DNA of 5,507 bases from JADCCX01 sp031372765. GTDB taxonomy: Bacteria; Pseudomonadota; Alphaproteobacteria; Rhizobiales; Beijerinckiaceae. The notes beneath the pieces were generated by a model. That model was not told where the DNA came from. It ran no database searches and saw nothing but the letters and a program-made list of their open reading frames with translations. The position numbers and the translations under genes were made by a program. The DNA lies in assembly GCA_031372765.1 (NCBI GenBank), contig JANMLW010000171.1, positions 1 through 5,507 of the forward strand, written 5' to 3'. Every line of letters starts with the position of its first letter. Within the stretch, counting starts at the first letter, position 1. Positions 1 through 5,507 of this stretch are shown here, piece by piece.

Positions 1-1053
<1,053 letters not shown>

Positions 1054-1064
1054 TCTGTCAAGAC

Positions 1065-2282
1065 ATGGCCCGGGCAATTGTCATCGTACTGGATAGTTTT
1101 GGCATTGGCGGTGCGTCTGATGCCGCAAGCTATGGTGATGCTGGCAGCGACACATTCGGGCATATCGCCAAAGCCTGCGCAAAGGGCAATGGCGACCGTA
1201 TCGGCCTGCGGCAAGGGCCTTTGCACCTCCCCAACCTTGATGCGCTTGGCCTGGGAATCGCAGGCAAACTGGCCACTGGAACATTGGCACCAGGTTTCAG
1301 TGCAATGCCAACGCGCGGCCTGGCAGCAGCGGCCATCGAGATTTCCAGAGGCAAGGATACCCCGTCCGGCCATTGGGAAATGTCAGGTTGCCCCGTACCG
1401 TTCGAGTGGGGCTATTTCCCCAATACCATTCCGGCTTTTCCCGATGCGTTGATTTCGGCCATCGTCGCAGAGGGAAAAATACCCGGCATTCTCGCCAATT
1501 CCCACGCCACAGGCACGGGCGTGATCGAGGATTTTGGTGAGGAAAGCCTCCGCAGCGGCAAGCCAATTTTCTACACCTCGGTTGATTCCGTTCTGCAGAT
1601 TGCAGCTCATGAACATCATTTCGGTCTGGAGCGGCTCTATGCCCTTTGCCGGATCTGCCGCAAGCATGTCGACCCGCTCAGCATCGGTCGCGTGATTGCA
1701 CGACCTTTCCTTGGGCAGACAAAATCTGATTTCAAGCGCACACCCAACCGCAAGGATTTTGCCATGCCACCTCCGGCAGGCAACATCCTTGATCTTGCGG
1801 CAGCCGCCAACCGCAGCGTTGTGACCGTGGGTAAGATCGGGGACATCTTTGCCCATCGGAACGTGGGTGAAGTCCGCAAGGGCAAGTCCAATGATGAGCA
1901 TATCTCCATGACTATCGACGCTCTGGGGACGTTGCCTGAGGGTGGCTTTCTCTTCGTCAATCTTGTCGATTTCGACACCGAATATGGCCACCGCCGGGAT
2001 GTGCCAGGTTATGCCGCAGCACTGGAAACCTTCGATCATCGCTTGCCGGTGATCGAAAATGCCATGCGCACCGATGACCTGCTTATCCTCACTGCGGATC
2101 ACGGTAACGATCCGACATGGCGTGGCACGGACCACACGCGGGAGTGTATTCCTGTGCTGTTGACTGGCGCCATCAAGCGCACAGGTGAAGCTGGACGGCG
2201 CGACACTTTTGCCGATATTGGCGCAACGGTAGCCCGTCATCTTGGTCTGCCACCAACACCAACTGGCACACCGATCGTCTGA
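1065..2282 (+). CDS. deoB: Phosphopentomutase
   Basis: A cytoplasmic metalloenzyme that interconverts (deoxy)ribose 1-phosphate and (deoxy)ribose 5-phosphate. It links nucleoside phosphorolysis to the pentose phosphate pathway or to deoxyribose-phosphate aldolase. At 405 residues it matches the usual bacterial length of about 390-410. Alkaline-phosphatase-superfamily motifs are intact: N-terminal metal ligand in VLDSFGIG (Asp10); the phosphorylated-threonine motif GKDTPSGHWE (Thr99); NLVDFDTEYGHRRD (Asp304, His309); LTADHGNDP (Asp345, His346); and TDHTRE (His357). The insert characteristic of DeoB lies between the Thr motif and the C-terminal metal sites. The ATG at 1065 places the conserved MARAIVIVLDSFGIGG at the very N-terminus, so this start is firm, although only a weak Shine-Dalgarno is visible. 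It sits 11 bp after the yejF-like gene and 46 bp before proC, consistent with read-through from upstream. No nucleoside phosphorylase or deoC is seen in the window. Confidence 0.97.
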   Translation: MARAIVIVLDSFGIGGASDAASYGDAGSDTFGHIAKACAKGNGDRIGLRQGPLHLPNLDALGLGIAGKLATGTLAPGFSAMPTRGLAAAAIEISRGKDTPSGHWEMSGCPVPFEWGYFPNTIPAFPDALISAIVAEGKIPGILANSHATGTGVIEDFGEESLRSGKPIFYTSVDSVLQIAAHEHHFGLERLYALCRICRKHVDPLSIGRVIARPFLGQTKSDFKRTPNRKDFAMPPPAGNILDLAAAANRSVVTVGKIGDIFAHRNVGEVRKGKSNDEHISMTIDALGTLPEGGFLFVNLVDFDTEYGHRRDVPGYAAALETFDHRLPVIENAMRTDDLLILTADHGNDPTWRGTDHTRECIPVLLTGAIKRTGEAGRRDTFADIGATVARHLGLPPTPTGTPIV

Positions 2283-2318
2283 TCAATATAACCCTGGTAC
2301 TCAGCGTCCTCAACTTTC

Positions 2319-2322
2319 AAGG
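2319..2322 (+). promoter_or_regulatory. Ribosome binding site deciding the proC start
   Basis: AAGG lies 6 nt before the ATG at 2329 and 12 nt before a second in-frame ATG at 2335. The spacing favours the 2329 start (MSMSPKLL). The site is short, so support is moderate. Confidence 0.45.
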
Positions 2323-2328
2323 CCTGTC

Positions 2329-3144
2329 ATGTCAATGTCCCCAAAACTTCTTTTGATCGGTGCTGGCAAGATGGGCGGGGCAATGCTCGAGGGCTGGCTC
2401 GGCAACGGCATGCGGGCATCACAGGTCACCGTGCTTGATCCCCATCCCTCCCCCCGCATGCAGGAACTCTCAGGAGCAGGATTACGGCTGTCACCAGCGC
2501 TGGAAAGCATTGGCGCGATGGATGTGGTGATACTGGCCACCAAGCCGCAGATGCTGGATTCTGCCAGCGCTGCGCTCGCAACTGCTGTAAGCGCCGACAC
2601 GCTGCTGATTTCGGTGCTTGCAGGCAAGACGATTGCCAATCTCAGGGCCCGTGCGCCTAGTGCACAATCTATCATCCGCGCCATGCCGAACACACCGGCG
2701 GCTGTGGGACGTGGCATCACTGGCTGCGCTGCCTCCCCTGAGGTAACAGCCGATCAAAAGCAGTTTGCCAGCCATCTGCTCTCTGCCATCGGCAAGGTCG
2801 AATGGGTTGAGACCGAAACTCTGATCGACGCCGTTACAGCGCTTTCGGGTTCAGGCCCCGCCTATGTCTTTCATCTGGTGGAATGCATGGCAGCCGCCGG
2901 TACGAAAGCTGGATTGCCCGCTGATCTTGCCATGCGGCTGGCACGCGCCACGGTTGAAGGTGCGGGGGAATTGATGTTCCGCGATGCGGCAAGTACAGCG
3001 GCAACGCTCCGCCAGAACGTCACTTCACCGGGCGGAACAACGGCTGCGGCCCTTGAAGTGCTGATGGCACAGGACGGCATGATGCCACTGCTCGAAAAGG
3101 CGGTGGCAGCAGCAAAACTCCGGGCAGAAGAGCTTTCGGGCTGA
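2329..3144 (+). CDS. proC: Pyrroline-5-carboxylate reductase
   Basis: Catalyses the last step of proline biosynthesis, the NAD(P)H-dependent reduction of 1-pyrroline-5-carboxylate to proline, in the cytoplasm. With the ATG at 2329 the product is 271 residues, close to the 269 of E. coli ProC. The N-terminal Rossmann fold begins IGAGKMGGAML (glycine-rich loop, about 10-20) and continues through VILATKPQ (about 67-74) and RAMPNTPAAVG (117-127). The C-terminal dimerisation and active-site domain carries TALSGSGPAY (170-179) and the family signature SPGGTTAAALE (233-243). The frame is open back to 2242, but an earlier start would overlap deoB by 41 bp and add a tail that does not look like ProC, so 2329 was chosen; 2335 is also possible. 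It follows deoB by 46 bp and precedes the kinase by 71 bp. No dedicated regulator or proline-responsive element is visible. Confidence 0.96.
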   Translation: MSMSPKLLLIGAGKMGGAMLEGWLGNGMRASQVTVLDPHPSPRMQELSGAGLRLSPALESIGAMDVVILATKPQMLDSASAALATAVSADTLLISVLAGKTIANLRARAPSAQSIIRAMPNTPAAVGRGITGCAASPEVTADQKQFASHLLSAIGKVEWVETETLIDAVTALSGSGPAYVFHLVECMAAAGTKAGLPADLAMRLARATVEGAGELMFRDAASTAATLRQNVTSPGGTTAAALEVLMAQDGMMPLLEKAVAAAKLRAEELSG

Positions 3145-3215
3145 CTGTTGCGGTTGACCTCCGGCTTCAGCCGTGGGAACGGGCGCAATCCACTTTCTAA
3201 CCCGAGACCTTATTC

Positions 3216-4214
3216 ATGACCCAATCCCGTTACGATGTTCTTTGCATCGGAAATGCCATCGTTGATCTGATTGCCTCTGCGGACGAGGCTTTTCTGGTGA
3301 AGGAAGGCATACTGAAAGGCGGCATGACGCTGATCGACGAACCCCGTGCTGAGCATATCTACGCAGCGATGGGACCCGCCATTGTCACCTCCGGCGGATC
3401 AGCGGGCAACACGGTCGCAGGCGTGTCTTCCTTTGGCGGGCGTACGGCCTACTTCGGCAAGGTGCGCAACGACGAGCTTGGCCGCCTGTTCAGCCACGAT
3501 ATCAAGTCCATTGGCGTTGATTTTGCCACATCCGCCTCGACATCAGGTCCCGCGACCGCCCGTTGCATGATTCTCGTCACGCCGGACGGTGAGCGATCCA
3601 TGAACACCTATCTTGGGGCCTGTACCCAGCTTGGCCCGGAGGATGTGGACAAGGCTACGGTGGAAGCCGCCAATGTTACTTATCTTGAGGGATATCTATG
3701 GGATCCCCCAGCCGCCAAGCTGGCTTTCCGCAAGGCCTCCGATATTGCCCATGCCGCAGGCCGTCAGGTTGCGCTGACGTTGTCTGACAGTTTTTGCGTT
3801 GATCGTTACCGTGCCGAGTTTCTGGAATTGATGCGGTCTGGCGTGGTCGATATCGTGTTCGCCAATGAGGCAGAACTGAAGTCACTCTACACCACATCCG
3901 ATTTTGAGTCCGCGGTAGCTGCCATCCGCAAGGATGCGGGTCTCGCCATTGTCACGCGGTCGGAATTGGGAGCCCTTGCAGTTTCTGCCTCGGAGACAAT
4001 TTCTGCTCCGGCTTTCCCGGTGGATAAACTGGTGGATACGACAGGTGCCGGTGATCTTTTTGCGGCAGGTTATCTTTTCGGCCACACGACAGGCCGGGAT
4101 ACGCGCACATCGCTGCGTCTTGGTGCGTTGGCAGCGGCGGAAGTGATTTCGCATGTGGGTCCGCGCCCGCTTGTATCGCTTAAACAGCTGGCGAATGATA
4201 ATGGCATGATCTGA
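3216..4214 (+). CDS. PfkB-family carbohydrate kinase, adenosine kinase-like
   Basis: An ATP-dependent ribokinase-fold enzyme of 332 residues, expected to be cytoplasmic. Many alphaproteobacteria carry a homologue annotated adenosine kinase, which would convert adenosine to AMP. Visible features: N-terminal strand VLCIGNAIVDLIA (8-20), where the Asp should contact the sugar; the sugar-binding loop TSGGSAGNTVAGVSSFGG (58-75); FGKVRNDELG (80-89); FANEAE (215-220); a variant ATP-site segment IVTRSELGAL (245-254); and the PfkB signature DTTGAGDLFAAGYLFG (274-289) with the anion-hole GAGD and catalytic base Asp280. Start: the ATG at 3216 has a weak GAGA about 8 nt upstream and puts the first strand at the usual distance from the N-terminus. 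It follows proC by 71 bp and converges on xerC with 4 bp between stops. Adenosine, ribose, inosine and fructose kinases share this scaffold. The nucleoside preference is inferred from the overall sequence style and the nearby deoB, so no symbol is given. Confidence 0.88.
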   Translation: MTQSRYDVLCIGNAIVDLIASADEAFLVKEGILKGGMTLIDEPRAEHIYAAMGPAIVTSGGSAGNTVAGVSSFGGRTAYFGKVRNDELGRLFSHDIKSIGVDFATSASTSGPATARCMILVTPDGERSMNTYLGACTQLGPEDVDKATVEAANVTYLEGYLWDPPAAKLAFRKASDIAHAAGRQVALTLSDSFCVDRYRAEFLELMRSGVVDIVFANEAELKSLYTTSDFESAVAAIRKDAGLAIVTRSELGALAVSASETISAPAFPVDKLVDTTGAGDLFAAGYLFGHTTGRDTRTSLRLGALAAAEVISHVGPRPLVSLKQLANDNGMI

Positions 4215-4218
4215 ACAA

Positions 4219-5166
4219 TCAAACGGGTATTTTGGCCGCTTGCGCCCGCGGATGGGCGGCTTTGTAGCTCGCCATCAGGCGGTTCATGTCCACAGCCGTA
4301 TATATCTGCGTGCTGGAAAGCGATGCATGGCCCAGCAACTCCTGAATGGTGCGAAGATCGCCGCCCCTTGCCAGCAGATGCGTGGCGAATGAATGGCGCA
4401 GGGCGTGCGGCGTGGCGCTGTCGGGCAGACCAAGTGCACCGCGCAACCGTTCCATTGCCAATTGGATGATTCGCGGACTGAGCGGGCCACCCCGTGCGCC
4501 GAGAAACAGCGGCCCCTCAGGCACAAGGTCGTAGGGGCAGAGCGCCACATACGCATCGATCAGTCGCGACACCTGCGGCAGCACGGGCACACCCCGCGTC
4601 TTGTTGCCTTTGCCCAGCATCGTGATGCTGTCGCGGCTGCCCGGAGTATCCTTGGCTCGCATGGACAGGGCCTCGCTGATGCGCAGGCCGGAGCCATAAA
4701 GCAGCGCCATCACCGCCGCATCCCGTGCCAGCACCCATTGTGGACGTTCCTCGCCGGCGCGCATATCAGCATCGGCCAGTTGACGTGCGGCCGCTGGTGG
4801 CAACGGCTTGGGCAAGCCCCTGGCAAGACGCGGGCTGCGCACAGCCGAAAAGGGCGAGGAGACGGCTTTACCCTCACGCTCCAGATACCGAAACAGCGAC
4901 CGTAGGCCCGCAAGCTGACGCATCAGTGTGCGGCTCTCGATCTGCTTTCTGCGCCGCTCGGCCAGAAAAGCGCGGATATCGGACGGTTTGAGCTTTGCCA
5001 GATCAGACAGTCTGGGCGCACCGCCCCAATATCCTGCCAGAAATACCAGAAACTGCGCCGTGTCGCTTTGATAGGCCACGAGCGTTTTGGCCGCCAAGCG
5101 TCGCTCGCTGGCGAGATGGGCCAGCCAGGATTGCACCTCAATCTGGATATCGTGTGAAATCAGCAT
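4219..5166 (-). CDS. xerC: Site-specific tyrosine recombinase XerC
   Basis: With XerD it would resolve chromosome dimers at the dif site near the terminus by paired strand exchanges, under FtsK control. The product is 315 residues, slightly longer than the roughly 298 of E. coli XerC. The N-terminal SAM-like DNA-binding domain spans about 8-100 (WLAHLASERRLAAKTLVAYQSD). The catalytic domain has the full set: Arg162 in YGSGLRISEAL, Lys186 in GKGNKTR, His254 and Arg257 in HALRHSFATHLL, His280 in LLGHASLSST, and nucleophile Tyr289 in TQIYTAVD. Start: an in-frame TAA lies one codon before the ATG (5164-5166), so it cannot be longer; no good Shine-Dalgarno is seen. It diverges from priA across 39 bp. 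Assignment as XerC rather than XerD or an integrase rests on the xerC-priA neighbourhood, familiar to me from Hyphomicrobiales, and on the absence of phage or attachment-site context. It looks intact and native in composition. Confidence 0.9.
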   Translation of the reverse strand: MLISHDIQIEVQSWLAHLASERRLAAKTLVAYQSDTAQFLVFLAGYWGGAPRLSDLAKLKPSDIRAFLAERRRKQIESRTLMRQLAGLRSLFRYLEREGKAVSSPFSAVRSPRLARGLPKPLPPAAARQLADADMRAGEERPQWVLARDAAVMALLYGSGLRISEALSMRAKDTPGSRDSITMLGKGNKTRGVPVLPQVSRLIDAYVALCPYDLVPEGPLFLGARGGPLSPRIIQLAMERLRGALGLPDSATPHALRHSFATHLLARGGDLRTIQELLGHASLSSTQIYTAVDMNRLMASYKAAHPRAQAAKIPV

Positions 5167-5184
5167 GGTTTACCATGGCTGATT
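5158..5184. repeat. Near-perfect palindrome over the xerC start codon
   Basis: The left arm is AATCAGCATGGT (5158-5169) and the right arm ACCATGGCTGATT (5172-5184). They are inverted copies that differ by one extra base in the right arm, with TT between them. The arms contain the xerC start codon (5164-5166). In the xerC transcript, if transcription starts far enough upstream, this would be a hairpin with a 1-nt bulge sequestering the AUG. As DNA it could be an operator. The structure is read directly; any function is inference. Confidence 0.6.
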
Positions 5185-5215
5185 GGGCTTAAAGCTAGAT
5201 GAACCATGGCTGATT
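5172..5215 (+). repeat. 13-bp direct repeat at the priA start
   Basis: ACCATGGCTGATT occurs exactly at 5172-5184 and again at 5203-5215, offset by 31 bp. The second copy contains the priA start codon and its first codons (M-A-D). The first lies upstream in another frame, where it reads M-A-D-W-A then TAA (5175-5192). A related inverted copy, AACCATGCTGATTTCAC on the minus strand (5154-5170), carries the xerC start. Confidence 0.65.
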
Positions 5216-5507
5216 CACCTGACTTTGATGATCTGTTTGCACCGGCTGATGCGCCGGAATCCCGTGTTGTCGGAGCCCGTGTCGTTGATGTGCTGCTGCC
5301 ATTGGCGCTCGACAAGGCCTACAGTTACCGCGCTCCTGCGGATGTGAGCCTTTCGCCTGGTGATCTGGTGAAGGTGCCACTTGGCAACCGCGAAACGCTT
5401 GGTGTGGTCTGGGACAGGGACCCCGATGCATCAGGCGGCAGTGGCGCTAACCTCAAGGCAGTCGCGCACCGCTATGACTGGCCGCCACTATCGGCCAATC
5501 TGCGCAA
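5206..5507 (+). CDS. priA: Primosomal protein N' (PriA), N-terminal fragment (3' end outside window)
   Basis: PriA is the 3'-to-5' superfamily 2 helicase that recognises stalled or collapsed forks and reloads the replicative helicase. Only 100 codons are visible, out of roughly 700 or more in the family. After a short acidic leader (MADSPDFDDLFAPADAPES, about 1-19), residues 21-70 match the PriA 3'-DNA-binding domain: VVDVLLPLALDKAYSYRAP, then PGDLVKVPLGNRETLGVVW, the counterpart of the PG..V.VPFGNR..G.V pattern in other PriA proteins. The helicase motifs and zinc-binding cysteines lie beyond the window. Start: an in-frame TGA ends one codon before the ATG at 5206, so no longer start in this frame is possible; no clear Shine-Dalgarno precedes it. 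It diverges from xerC, and the frame is still open at the right edge. Confidence 0.9.
   Translation, partial: MADSPDFDDLFAPADAPESRVVGARVVDVLLPLALDKAYSYRAPADVSLSPGDLVKVPLGNRETLGVVWDRDPDASGGSGANLKAVAHRYDWPPLSANLR

Noticed and set aside
1383..2240. A 285-codon open frame on the minus strand inside deoB
   Set aside because: It is fully antisense to an intact, motif-complete deoB, its translation shows no recognisable domain, and long antisense frames are common in high-G+C coding DNA.
2287..2292. TATAAC as a -10 box for proC in the deoB-proC gap
   Set aside because: No acceptable -35 element lies 16-18 bp upstream (TGGCAC at 2264-2269), so a promoter is not supported; a single hexamer match is expected by chance.
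2242..2328. Upstream in-frame extension of proC to an ATG at 2242
   Set aside because: It would overlap the deoB 3' end by 41 bp and add 29 residues unlike any ProC N-terminus. The ATG at 2329 has an AAGG at good spacing and gives the family length.
3162..3173. Small hairpin CGGC-TTCA-GCCG between proC and the kinase as a terminator
   Set aside because: The stem is only 4 bp and no T-run follows (GTGGGAACGGG downstream). It is too weak to call.
4393..4905. A 170-codon plus-strand frame opposite xerC
   Set aside because: It lies antisense to an intact tyrosine recombinase with all catalytic residues, and its own translation is rich in Gln, Arg and His with no recognisable domain, typical of a shadow frame.
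4219..5166. The tyrosine recombinase as a phage or island integrase
   Set aside because: No tRNA gene, attachment repeats, phage genes or composition shift are seen. The protein has the compact Xer architecture and sits beside the housekeeping gene priA.

Overview
The window looks like ordinary chromosomal sequence from an alphaproteobacterium, most likely of the order Hyphomicrobiales (Rhizobiales). This rests on the high G+C coding style, the YejF-type double ATPase, the alphaproteobacterial-style PfkB/adenosine kinase, and the xerC/priA pairing. The order-level placement is inferred from protein flavour and gene context, not from a search. Nearly every base is coding. No RNA gene, insertion sequence, CRISPR array, prophage or gene-free stretch above 75 bp is visible.

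Layout: four plus-strand genes run from the left edge. They are the 3' two-thirds of a YejF-like peptide ABC transporter ATPase (1-1053), phosphopentomutase deoB (1065-2282), pyrroline-5-carboxylate reductase proC (2329-3144) and a PfkB-family kinase of the adenosine kinase type (3216-4214). Gaps of 11, 46 and 71 bp with no convincing terminator suggest at least partial co-transcription. A minus-strand tyrosine recombinase, xerC (4219-5166), converges on the kinase with only 4 bp between the stop codons. Divergent from xerC, and 39 bp away, starts priA (5206 to the right edge), the replication-restart helicase, of which only the N-terminal 100 residues are present.

Functionally, DeoB and the PfkB kinase could both serve nucleoside and pentose-phosphate salvage, and the YejF-type ATPase would power uptake of peptides or peptide-like compounds. 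ProC is the last step of proline synthesis and has no obvious link to the others. XerC (chromosome dimer resolution) and PriA (restart of collapsed forks) both belong to chromosome maintenance.

I found no undescribed multi-gene system. The one real oddity is the xerC-priA start region. The two divergent genes begin with almost the same 17-nt sequence in mirror orientation. A third copy of the core motif lies between them and forms a near-perfect palindrome across the xerC start codon.
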